Made by a program: the position numbers and the translations under genes
In this document: piece after piece, positions 25,856 to 36,910 of the stretch
Position numbering within the stretch: position 1 is the first letter of the stretch
Layout of the letters: each line of letters starts with the position of its first letter
Assembly (NCBI GenBank): GCA_035541015.1
Contig: DATLFM010000024.1
Span: 1-48,434 of the forward strand
DNA from: Candidatus Thermoplasmatota archaeon
GTDB lineage: Archaea; Thermoplasmatota; SW-10-69-26; JACQPN01; JAIVGT01
Length of the DNA: 48,434 nt
Direction of reading: 5' to 3'
The notes under the pieces: model-generated
Seen by the model: only the letters and a program-made list of their open reading frames with translations
Databases searched by the model: none
What the model was told of the DNA's origin: nothing

Positions 25856-25989
25856 GAGGGTGACCGTTGAAGGCTCGCCGGCCGGCGCCCGAAGGGCCCC
25901 TTGCCCCCCAGGTCCCCTGCGGTCGATTCCCCCGTTTCTCCCGAGAGCGCCTGACGCAGCGGGGAAAAGGAGCGGGCGACCAAGCAGAC

Positions 25990-26448
25990 GTGGGTGCAAA
26001 GGGTTTGGCACAAGGCACCGACGACTGGCTCTCTTTCCTGAACGCCGAGGCGCGCAGCCTGAAGACGCTTGCCTCCGAGGCCGACAAGGGCGACCTTCGG
26101 TGCGCGCTCGTCGACGCGCTCGTCTCCCAGTACAAGTTCCCCATGAAGGTGACCTTCCGCGGCTACGTCGCGCGCGAGCGCGTGATCAAGAAGATCAAGG
26201 TGCGCGCCGGAGACGGCGGCACGGAGGAGGCCGACAAGCCCTACCTCGAGGTCGTGCCCGAGCGGTACAGCCAGGAGGCGTGGGACCTCCTCGGCGGCAT
26301 CCTCGTTCCCATGAAACGCGGATTGCAACCCGGCTCCGTGCTCGAGCTCACGCTCGACATCCAGTCGCCCAAGCGGTACAAGCTCAGCCCGCCGGGCATC
26401 CTCTCTTCCCTGCGGAGCTGCGACATCGTCGTGGGCGTAGAGGCCTAG
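25990..26448 (+). CDS. Hypothetical protein
   Basis: A 152-aa soluble protein with the start taken as GTG at 25990 (GAKGLAQGTDDWLSFLNAEA); an ATG at 25867 would add 41 mostly Pro/Arg residues that look like leader DNA. Segments SQYKFPMKVTFRGYVARER, IKKIKVRAGD, PYLEVVPERYSQEAW and LELTLDIQSPKRY suggest an alpha/beta fold with several strands. The Lys/Arg-rich middle may contact nucleic acid, which is a guess. No family was recognised. It ends in a CTAG shared with the convergent gene. Confidence 0.6.
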   Translation: MGAKGLAQGTDDWLSFLNAEARSLKTLASEADKGDLRCALVDALVSQYKFPMKVTFRGYVARERVIKKIKVRAGDGGTEEADKPYLEVVPERYSQEAWDLLGGILVPMKRGLQPGSVLELTLDIQSPKRYKLSPPGILSSLRSCDIVVGVEA

Positions 26449-26840
26449 GGCACGCGCCAGACCTCGTACCGCACGCGCCCTTTCTCCACCGCGTCGCGGA
26501 TCCTGCGCTCATCCGAGGAGATCTCGCCGCGGCCGGACTTCACCTCCACGAGCACGATCCAGGGCAGATCGGCGCAGGCGCCGTCCCTGGCCGCGCTGTA
26601 GCCGTCGAACACGACAAAGTCCACCGGCTTTCCGATCCAGCGCGCGTCCGCCGGATTCCATCGGAAGCCCGGCAGCATGGGCGCCAGCTGCTCGACCGCA
26701 TTCCCGCGCACGACGGCGCGCTGGCGCACGGCCGTGTCCCGGCGCGCGGCCGCGACGGCGGCGGCGCGGCCGGCCCGGGCAAGGGCCCACCCGAGGAGGA
26801 AGGTGAGGATCGCGAGGGCCAGCGCGTCGGCGGCAAGCAT
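26445..26840 (-). CDS. Membrane-anchored Holliday-junction-resolvase-like endonuclease
   Basis: A 131-aa protein with one N-terminal membrane helix (LALAILTFLLGWALA) followed by a nuclease-like domain. VVRGNAVEQLAPML, GKPVDFVVFDGYS and WIVLVEVKSGRGEIS give the PD-(D/E)xK pattern with Asp in KPVDFVVFDG and the E-x-K in VEVKSG; DERRIRDAVEKGRVRYEVWRV closes the fold. This fits the small archaeal family COG4741, described as secreted or membrane endonucleases related to Hjc. The orientation of the nuclease domain is not clear. ATG at 26840 keeps the membrane helix. Confidence 0.8.
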   Translation of the reverse strand: MLAADALALAILTFLLGWALARAGRAAAVAAARRDTAVRQRAVVRGNAVEQLAPMLPGFRWNPADARWIGKPVDFVVFDGYSAARDGACADLPWIVLVEVKSGRGEISSDERRIRDAVEKGRVRYEVWRVP

Positions 26841-26935
26841 GCGAACGCTGAGGCGCGCGGGGTCAAGAGGTTTGGGGCGCAGCGCGCAAAGGGCGGCCGC
26901 TCCGCTATCCAAGCCAGTGATGAAAGAAGAGTGAG

Positions 26936-27093
26936 TGGGTGGTGACAGCGAACGTCCTTGCGGACCCTGGCAAGCCAGGCACGCTTCCCAGCCGGTCTCC
27001 CAAGCCGGTACCTCGTGGCACGCAGGAGGGCTTAACTTCCGAGTTCGGGACGGGATCGGGTGTACCCCTCCGCCATGACCGTCAAGCCACCCA
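26936..27093 (-). rRNA. rrf: 5S ribosomal RNA with an extra insertion
   Basis: The minus strand reads from TGGGTGGCTTGACGG to CTGTCACCACCCA; these ends pair as helix I (with one wobble). The conserved core CCCGAACTCGGAAGTTAAGC is present. The gene spans about 158 nt, while most 5S RNAs are about 120 nt. The excess is at 26954-26979, which on the transcript forms two small hairpins (CCTGGC/GCCAGG and GTCC-GCAA-GGAC) inserted in the 3' strand of the helix IV-V arm. It is the last gene of the rRNA operon. Confidence 0.9.
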
Positions 27094-27096
27094 CTG

Positions 27097-27118
27097 CAAC
27101 CGATCTTGCGATCGGTTG
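27097..27118 (-). other. Hairpin with GNRA tetraloop in the 23S-5S spacer
   Basis: The transcript strand has CAACCGATC and GATCGGTTG arms (9 bp, perfect) closing a GCAA tetraloop, just upstream of 5S. It may guide processing between 23S and 5S. Confidence 0.6.
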
Positions 27119-27130
27119 ACCGTGAATCAC

Positions 27131-27165
27131 ATACGCGAACCCGTTTGAAGGTTGAGTCATAATCG
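27131..27165 (-). other. 3' strand of the 23S processing stem
   Basis: This segment pairs with 30090-30124: 13 perfect pairs (ATACGCGAACCCG), an 8/8 internal loop and 14 pairs with one wobble around TTGAGTC. It is the typical pre-23S stem, cut in archaea at a bulge-helix-bulge by the splicing endonuclease. The exact bulges cannot be placed by eye. Confidence 0.75.
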
Positions 27166-30089
<2,924 letters not shown>

Positions 30090-30124
30090 CGATTACGACT
30101 CAACTGGCGTCCGGGTTCGCGTAT
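30090..30124 (-). other. 5' strand of the 23S processing stem
   Basis: Partner of 27131-27165; see that entry for the pairing. It sits between the tRNA-Ala and 23S in the precursor. Confidence 0.75.
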
Positions 30125-30296
30125 GCATCGACCTTCATCGCCCGGCGCGCCGGATGGGCGCGTCTTACGGACTGGGCCGCTTCCCCGACGCGCCTAGGTA
30201 GCGGCGTCGCCGGGTGCACGTGATTGTCATGAATCGGACCGCCCGAAAGCGGTTCGAGATGACTTGGAATTGGGAACCGACCGGTCCATCGTGCGA

Positions 30297-30368
30297 TGGA
30301 CGTGGTGGGATTCGAACCCACGACTTCCTCATTGCAAATGAGGCGATCTTCCGCTGATCTACACGCCC
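30297..30368 (-). tRNA. tRNA-Ala (TGC)
   Basis: A 72-nt cloverleaf in the 16S-23S spacer. The acceptor stem GGGCGTG/CACGTCC contains the G3:U70 pair that marks alanine tRNAs, the D arm reads GATCAGCGGAAGATC, the anticodon stem-loop CTCATTTGCAATGAG carries TGC, and the T arm is GTGGGTTCGAATCCCAC. No CCA is encoded after the discriminator A. Alanine tRNA in this spacer is the common euryarchaeal arrangement. Confidence 0.97.
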
Positions 30369-30530
30369 GGCGTGGCCGGGCATGCGGTCCGCTTGGAATG
30401 AACGTTATGCTGTGCAGCGACGTGATTTGGTGCTCGCTTCCTTGTTTTCTGCCAAACGGCTGCCGAAGGTCCTTTCGAACCTCTGGCAACCGCAAGGTCG
30501 TTGTCGTAGACCCTCACGTACGAGGTTTCG

Positions 30531-32000
<1,470 letters not shown>

Positions 32001-32516
32001 TGGCCACCGGACCTTTGCTCGCGCGTGCGAGCCAGCCAGGTCCGGTGAACCGGTCGGACTCTCGCCGAAGCGAGAGCTCCTGCGGCAGAAAAAAGGAAGC
32101 GAGTTTGCACCTCACGTCGTTGCACTGTTGATCGGTTCCCACGTCAGCTCCGAGAGGTCACGTCAGAGGGCGCCGGACCGTGTGGATCACGGGCGCCGTG
32201 TCGGGTTTCTCGGACCTCCATGAAAGCGCGGCCGGCCGGAGCCGTGCGCCTGTTCCGCGGCCTGGATGGAACCCCTTTCACAGCGGGCGTACGCCCGGAC
32301 TCCAAGGGCCTTGTAACCGCGGAGTGATTGCTTGTCCACCTACCTGACGAGGTAGGCCCCTACAGATACGTTACATCGTATTTGTGGGTTGCGAGCGCCC
32401 GGACGACGATCGGCCGCCGAGACGGTCTCGCAGGCTCGCCACGGGTTTTCCGTGGGTCAGAACCAGTGTGCGTCGGGCGCTCTTGGCACCCGGTGCGCCT
32501 TCCCTCGTATGCGCGC
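32001..32516 (-). other. rRNA operon leader
   Basis: About 516 nt without a protein gene upstream of 16S. It contains the strong hairpin at 32005-32047, a second hairpin CTCTCG/CGAGAG near 32054-32072, a T6 tract on the transcript strand near 32091-32096, and small inverted repeats at 32339-32356 (CCTACC/GGTAGG) and 32366-32381 (ATACG/CGTAT). An alternative AT box, AAATACGATG, lies at 32375-32384. Confidence 0.6.
32005..32047 (-). other. Stable hairpin directly before 16S
   Basis: CACCGGACCT (32005-32014) and AGGTCCGGTG (32038-32047) are perfect 10-bp arms; the loop holds a nested GCTCGC/GCGAGC stem. It competes with the possible pre-16S stem for AAGGTCC and may time 16S processing. Confidence 0.6.
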
Positions 32517-32526
32517 TTTCTATAAG
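32517..32526 (-). promoter_or_regulatory. Candidate rRNA operon promoter
   Basis: The minus strand reads CTTATAGAAA, the clearest TATA-like box upstream of 16S, giving a leader of about 490 nt. On the plus strand the same box has no gene to serve. Confidence 0.5.
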
Positions 32527-32533
32527 AACGTTG

Positions 32534-32563
32534 CGCCGTCGGGGGCCGTTTTTCAGACGGCGG
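32534..32563 (-). terminator. Hairpin after the Asp-box lipoprotein gene
   Basis: CGCCGTC and GACGGCG form a 7-bp stem just after the stop at 32580 on the minus strand, with an A5 run and C-run in the loop. It lies between this gene and the candidate rRNA promoter and could limit read-through. Not a classical T-tract terminator. Confidence 0.4.
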
Positions 32564-32579
32564 AATCAAAGTTCACGCT

Positions 32580-33998
32580 TCACGGCGCTTGCCCGGCATA
32601 GTGCACGTGCCCGATCTTGACGCCCCCGACCTCGCGGGAGCGGGCGAAGGCGTAATGCAGCCGCTCGTCGGGCCCAAAGGTCACGCTCACGTAGTCGAGA
32701 AGCTCGCGGTCGGAGGCGCACGCGGCGCCGTGGAGGCAGAAAGGCCCGACTTTCACGGGTTCGTCGCTCACCTTCGCGATCGTCCACGTGGCGCCGGCGT
32801 CGCGCGAATCCGCCGCGTAGGCGAACCATTGCGCGTCGGCGGGCGCTTGCCGCGGATCGCCCGTGGACGCTCCGCCGTACCACCCGACGGTGACGTGCCC
32901 GTCCTTCTGCGCCGCCACCCACGGGAGCCCGTGGACGCCCTCGGCTGCAATGGCGTGCGGTGAGGTCCACGTGCGCCCCTTGTCGTTGCTTGTGGAGACG
33001 AGAAGCGCGATGTGCTCCCCGCGCCGCTCCTGCCAGGCGACGTACATGCGGCCGGCGGCGTCTGCGGCTCCTTGCAGGGGCCAGACGCCCTCGAAGGCGG
33101 TCTCGATGGGCGCGATGGCGTGCTGCGTCCACGTGCGGCCGTCGTCGGCGGAGATCGCGTAGGCGGCTTCGCCCGGATCGAAGAGGTAGTCGCCGAAGAC
33201 GGCCGCGTACGGAACGACCATCTCGCCGCTTGGAAGCCAGAAGGGGTGCGCGATGAGGTAGACGTAGTTTGGCTTGGGCGGGGCCACGACGACGGGAAGG
33301 CTCCAGCTCTCGCCGTGGTTGCGCGAGAAGACGCCCTGGATGTCGTTTACGATCTCGCTTCGCTCGCGCGCCGTGAGCGTCTCGGGATGGTTGTAGCCGC
33401 TCCAGAAGAGACCGATAAAGCCGCCCTCGCGCGCGAGGAGCCATTGGCGGTCGATGTTCGCGGGCTCCGGGATGGTGACGGGCGCGGACTGCCACGTCTC
33501 GCCACCGTCGCGGCTTCGCTCGACAAGGTAGTTGCCCACGCGGTGGGTGCCCGCGACGGGCGCGCCCCAATTCCACCAGTCGGTGTAGTAGACCCAGCCG
33601 TCCGTCGTGGCCACGACGTCCGCGTCGCTGCTTCCAAACGGCCGTCTCGTGCCTGAAACGGTCCCAAACGGCGAGTCGCGGATGGGCTCCCGAAGCGTCT
33701 GCCAGCTTTGCCCGCCGTCGCGCGAGCGCCACAGCCAGGCGGCGCCCTCGAGCGCGTTCGGGCGATCTTGGCCTCCCGCGACGGCCGTGATGAAAATCGT
33801 GCCGTCGGGGAGTACCGCGAGGTTGGGCTCGGCTCCGCCGCTTGGCTGCGCCATGCCAACCGAAGGGCCAAAAGCAAGCGACGGAAAACCCTGGCGTTCC
33901 TCCTCGCGTGCGCCCTCGGAGGGCGGCGGGGGGCCGGCCAGGCATCCGACAACGACGAGCGCCAACAGGAGCAGGGCAAGCGGGCGCACGGGGCGCAC
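32580..33998 (-). CDS. Asp-box (BNR) beta-propeller lipoprotein
   Basis: A 472-aa protein with a lipoprotein signal (LALLLLALVVVGC, Cys19) and a sialidase-like beta-propeller. At least five Asp-boxes are visible: SRDGGQSW, SRDGGETW, SADDGRTW, SNDKGRTW and SRDAGATW, evenly placed through the chain. Such propellers bind or cut glycans or mediate surface contacts; the arginine triad and Tyr/Glu of true sialidases cannot be confirmed by eye. GTG at 33998 is chosen because a GGAGG site stands 6-7 nt upstream. It lies downstream of RNase Z's divergent promoter. Confidence 0.85.
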   Translation of the reverse strand: MRPVRPLALLLLALVVVGCLAGPPPPSEGAREEERQGFPSLAFGPSVGMAQPSGGAEPNLAVLPDGTIFITAVAGGQDRPNALEGAAWLWRSRDGGQSWQTLREPIRDSPFGTVSGTRRPFGSSDADVVATTDGWVYYTDWWNWGAPVAGTHRVGNYLVERSRDGGETWQSAPVTIPEPANIDRQWLLAREGGFIGLFWSGYNHPETLTARERSEIVNDIQGVFSRNHGESWSLPVVVAPPKPNYVYLIAHPFWLPSGEMVVPYAAVFGDYLFDPGEAAYAISADDGRTWTQHAIAPIETAFEGVWPLQGAADAAGRMYVAWQERRGEHIALLVSTSNDKGRTWTSPHAIAAEGVHGLPWVAAQKDGHVTVGWYGGASTGDPRQAPADAQWFAYAADSRDAGATWTIAKVSDEPVKVGPFCLHGAACASDRELLDYVSVTFGPDERLHYAFARSREVGGVKIGHVHYAGQAP

Positions 33999-34064
33999 TT
34001 CTCCTCCCCCGAGAAATACCTTGGGACGAGGGCGGCGGGCATTCCGGCGCCCCGCGCGAATAAA

Positions 34065-34074
34065 CGCTTATCTA
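34065..34074 (+). promoter_or_regulatory. TATA-like box for RNase Z
   Basis: CGCTTATCTA is centred about 26 nt before ATG at 34096 and supports that start over the internal ATG at 34129. Confidence 0.5.
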
Positions 34075-34095
34075 CGAGGCTCCCAATCGCCCGCC

Positions 34096-35103
34096 ATGGG
34101 CCAGCCTCGACCCGGCATCCACGAAGGGATGTCCATCACGTTCCTTGGCACCGGCGGCAGCTGGCCCACCGCCGAGCGCAACACGGCCTGCATCGCCGTG
34201 AAGCGGGGCCCCGAGGTGATCCTGTTTGATTGCGGCGAGGGGACCCAGCGGCAGTTCCAGCGCAGCAAGCTCAGCTACATGCAGGTCCGCAGGGTGTTCG
34301 TCTCGCACCTCCACGCGGACCATTTCCTGGGGCTTGCCGGCCTTCTGCAGACGATGTCCATGAACGAGCGCGTCGACCCGCTCGAGGTTTACGGGCCCCC
34401 CGGCATCGCCGAGATCGTGGCCGGCTTCACGCGCCTTGCCTACTTCAAGCCCTCCTTCGCAATCGACGTGCGCGAGCTTCGCGACGGCGACGTGGTCCCC
34501 TTCCCGGGCTACCGCATCGAGGCCCGAGCGGTCAAGCACAACGTGCCCAACCTCGGCTATGCGCTCGTCGAGGATCCGCGCCCGGGCCGCTTCAACAAGC
34601 CCCGCGCGCTTGAGCTTGGCGTGCCCGAAGGACCGGCCTTCGGGTCGCTGCAGACGGGCACGCCCGTCACGCTTGCCGACGGGCGCGTCGTGCGGCCCGA
34701 GGACGTGCTGGGCCCGGCGCGTCGCGGGCGCAAGATCGCCTACTCGGGCGACGCCGTCCCGAGCGAGGCCATGGTGGAGCTTGCTCGCGACGCCGACGTG
34801 CTCGTCCACGACTCCACGTTTGGCGACGACTATGCGGAGGCCAACGCCTACGGGCACAGCACCTCGACGCAGGCCGCCTACGTGGCCAAGAAGGCCGGCG
34901 TGCGCGCGCTGTACCTCACCCACTTCTCCGCACGCTACCGGGACGTGCGGCCCCTCCTCGAGTCGGCGCGGCGTCTCTTCGAGAAGACGCACGCGGCCCA
35001 CGATTTCCTCGAGATCGACGTCGCCTTCACGGAAGAGCCCGCGGAGGCGTCCCCCGAGCCGCCGGGCGTCGCGCCGGCCACGGCACGCCGGCGAAAGGCG
35101 TAG
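34096..35103 (+). CDS. rnz: Ribonuclease Z
   Basis: A 335-aa short-form RNase Z (ELAC1 type), a metallo-beta-lactamase nuclease that trims the 3' end of tRNA precursors. The zinc motif HLHADH is at 71-76; other marks are FLGTGGSWPTAERN, FDCGEGTQRQ, AVKHNVPNLGY, YSGDAVPSEA and LYLTHFSARY. The exosite between the two halves is present. CCA is not encoded in the tRNA-Ala of this window, which fits a need for 3' trimming before CCA addition. The last 25 residues are Pro/Ala-rich. An alternative start is ATG at 34129. Confidence 0.95.
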   Translation: MGQPRPGIHEGMSITFLGTGGSWPTAERNTACIAVKRGPEVILFDCGEGTQRQFQRSKLSYMQVRRVFVSHLHADHFLGLAGLLQTMSMNERVDPLEVYGPPGIAEIVAGFTRLAYFKPSFAIDVRELRDGDVVPFPGYRIEARAVKHNVPNLGYALVEDPRPGRFNKPRALELGVPEGPAFGSLQTGTPVTLADGRVVRPEDVLGPARRGRKIAYSGDAVPSEAMVELARDADVLVHDSTFGDDYAEANAYGHSTSTQAAYVAKKAGVRALYLTHFSARYRDVRPLLESARRLFEKTHAAHDFLEIDVAFTEEPAEASPEPPGVAPATARRRKA

Positions 35104-35212
35104 GGCGTGGCGGGCGCGCTTGCGCGCGACGCGGTCGAGGGTGACTCGTCTTAGGCTTTGGGACCAAGCCTCAAACGCCGCCCGGACGCTTCGATCCTTG
35201 CATCACAAGCGA

Positions 35213-35220
35213 GGTATACC
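35213..35220 (+). promoter_or_regulatory. Palindromic TATA-like box for a small secreted protein
   Basis: GGTATACC lies 26 nt before GTG 35243 and 35 nt before ATG 35252, both possible starts of the next gene. Confidence 0.45.
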
Positions 35221-35251
35221 CCGGAGGTCGCCTGCGGCGGCGGTGAACGAA

Positions 35252-35617
35252 ATGCGAACCCTACGCATCGCCGCGCTCGCCGCTGCGCTCGTGCTCTCGA
35301 CGGCCGCCCTTGCCGCCTCGCTCCCAGCCGCGTCGAACCGGGGAATCGAGAACGCCTCCGAACGAAGCAACCGCGAGCTGCCCTCGGGATCCCAGCCGGA
35401 GGAAACCGGCGACTCGGGGAACGAGGCCGGCCCCGCCTCGGAGCCTTCGCGCGGCCGCGGGCTTGCCGTCGCGCTCGAGCACGTTCCCGAGCGCGTGGCC
35501 GAGAAGCTGACCGCGATCCAGCAGGCGTTTGCCGACGGCCTCACGGGCCTTGGCGCGCTCCTGCGGGATCTGTTCGACCGCGCCCGCGCCGCCGCGGGCG
35601 CCTCCGCAAGCGGCTAG
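35252..35617 (+). CDS. Small secreted protein
   Basis: A 121-aa protein with a signal peptide (IAALAAALVLSTAALAASLPA) cut here into recognisable halves IAALAAALVL and STAALAASLPA, then a Ser/Glu/Asn-rich hydrophilic middle and a C-terminal helical part (VAEKLTAIQQAF, LGALLRDLFDRARA). No family was recognised. ATG at 35252 has GGTGA 5 nt upstream; GTG at 35243 sits better for a leaderless mRNA. It shares a CTAG with the convergent UPF0201 gene. Confidence 0.6.
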   Translation: MRTLRIAALAAALVLSTAALAASLPAASNRGIENASERSNRELPSGSQPEETGDSGNEAGPASEPSRGRGLAVALEHVPERVAEKLTAIQQAFADGLTGLGALLRDLFDRARAAAGASASG

Positions 35618-36216
35618 CCGCCTGGCCGCTTGTCGTCGGCCGGGGCCCGTCGATCGCCCGCCTTCCCTCCGGGTCCCGGCCGTCCTTCTTCTTCCTCCGG
35701 CTCTTCCGCCTCCGCCGACGGTTCGGAAGGTTCCTCGGATCCTTCGAGCATCTCCTCGGGCGTCCACTCGCGCCGTTGCGCGCGCAGGAGCTCCCGAAGA
35801 TCCGCGGGCGAGAGCGCCTCGCGATACTTCTTGGCCCGCGTGTCCGGCGCGGCGCGGTCGATGAACGCGCGAAGCTCCTCGGGCGCGTCGGCTTCGAGGC
35901 GCACGACGATGTCGCCAAGCGGACCTCGCACGGTGGCGAAGTTGAGCCGGCCCGCGACGGCGGCCTGCTTGTTGATCTCAAACGCCGTCGTGCGCTCGTC
36001 GCGCGAAAGGTTCCCGAGCAGGATGGCGCGCGCCGTGTCCGCGATCTTGGCGCGCGCGATGGCCTCCGCGAGCCCCTTTGCGCCCTCCTCGCTGCCCGCG
36101 ACGCGCGCGCCGGTCGTTTCGAGCGCGGCGCCCGGGAAGAACGCGCGCACGGCCCGCTCCACGAGCGCCGGGTCCTCCGTGGGCTGCACGGCCGCCGACA
36201 CGCGTGCGACGATCAC
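35614..36216 (-). CDS. UPF0201 RNA-binding-like protein
   Basis: A 200-aa protein of the UPF0201 family: VSAAVQPTEDPALVERAVR at the N-terminus and FATVRGPLGDIVVRLEADA in the middle match the family core of about 140 aa. The tail beyond about residue 150 is unusual: SEEPSEPSAEAEEPEEEE followed by Gly/Lys/Arg, an acidic then basic extension. GTG at 36216 overlaps the UPF0200 stop as GTGA. In some archaea UPF0200 and UPF0201 are fused (an Archaeoglobus protein carries both names), which supports a shared role. Confidence 0.88.
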   Translation of the reverse strand: MIVARVSAAVQPTEDPALVERAVRAFFPGAALETTGARVAGSEEGAKGLAEAIARAKIADTARAILLGNLSRDERTTAFEINKQAAVAGRLNFATVRGPLGDIVVRLEADAPEELRAFIDRAAPDTRAKKYREALSPADLRELLRAQRREWTPEEMLEGSEEPSEPSAEAEEPEEEEGRPGPGGKAGDRRAPADDKRPGG

Positions 36217-36788
36217 GGCGGCGCGCCCCCGCTTGGCCACTTGCCGCCGGCGGCGGTTTCCAGGATTGCGCGGATGCTCGCGCGCAGCGGCTCGAGCCCG
36301 CCGTCGTTGTGGATCGTGACGTTGGCCGCCGCCATGGCGCGCTCGATCCCGAAGGCCTTCTCGCGAGCGTCGCGCGCGGCAAAGAGCGCGTGGTCGGCCG
36401 TCTCGTCGTGGCGCTTGCGCTCCTGGATGCGACGCCAGCGCGTCGCCTCGTCGGCCACGACGGCCACGAGCAGGAAGTCGCGCCGGAGCGTCGCCCGCAG
36501 GTGGTCCACCTCGTCCGGGCTGCGCACGCCGTCGACGACGAGGAGGTCGTAGCCGCGATGCGCGACGCGGCCAAGCGTGAGCTTGGCCCAAATCGCCGGG
36601 CCGTGCCGCTCGCGCATCTCGCGCGCCACGCGCGCCACGTTCTCCTCGGTGAGGGGAAGCTCCCGCGCGCGCACCTCGTCCCACACGCAGTCGCCCATGC
36701 GCGCGACGGGCAGGCCCATCTCGCGCGCGACGTCGGCGGCGACGGTCTTGCCCGCGCCGGGCAGGCCCGTGAAGGCGATGACGCGCAT
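36213..36788 (-). CDS. UPF0200 P-loop kinase-like protein
   Basis: A 191-aa P-loop NTPase of the archaeal UPF0200 family, related to dephospho-CoA and nucleoside-monophosphate kinases. Walker A is FTGLPGAGKTVAADVA; MGLPVARMGDCVWDEV is the family motif after it; LLVVDGVRSPDEVDHL is the Walker B region and RWRRIQERKRHDE the lid. The substrate is unknown. It is coupled to UPF0201 by GTGA and is divergent from coaBC, with an inverted repeat between them. Confidence 0.88.
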   Translation of the reverse strand: MRVIAFTGLPGAGKTVAADVAREMGLPVARMGDCVWDEVRARELPLTEENVARVAREMRERHGPAIWAKLTLGRVAHRGYDLLVVDGVRSPDEVDHLRATLRRDFLLVAVVADEATRWRRIQERKRHDETADHALFAARDAREKAFGIERAMAAANVTIHNDGGLEPLRASIRAILETAAGGKWPSGGAPP

Positions 36789-36833
36789 CCACGAGGCGGA
36801 GCGCGGGCGGGCAGATAACCGTGACGGGGAGGG

Positions 36834-36855
36834 TTCCTGCGCACTTGCGCAGGAA
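36834..36855. promoter_or_regulatory. Inverted repeat between UPF0200 and coaBC, possible operator
   Basis: TTCCTGCGCA and TGCGCAGGAA are perfect 10-bp arms around CT. The inner CTGCGCA-NN-TGCGCAG is identical in arms and spacer length to the palindrome at 1826-1841. It lies in the divergent promoter region, so binding could affect both genes. Confidence 0.55.
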
Positions 36856-36910
36856 AACGGCGGGCCGCGGGTCCGGAAACGCTAAGCGCCTCCGCTGGCA
36901 TGGGCGCCCG

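Noticed and set aside
36821-36910. ATG at 36821 as start of coaBC
   Set aside because: It would add 30 Arg/Gly-rich residues and place the inverted repeat inside the gene; the conserved part begins after TTG 36911.
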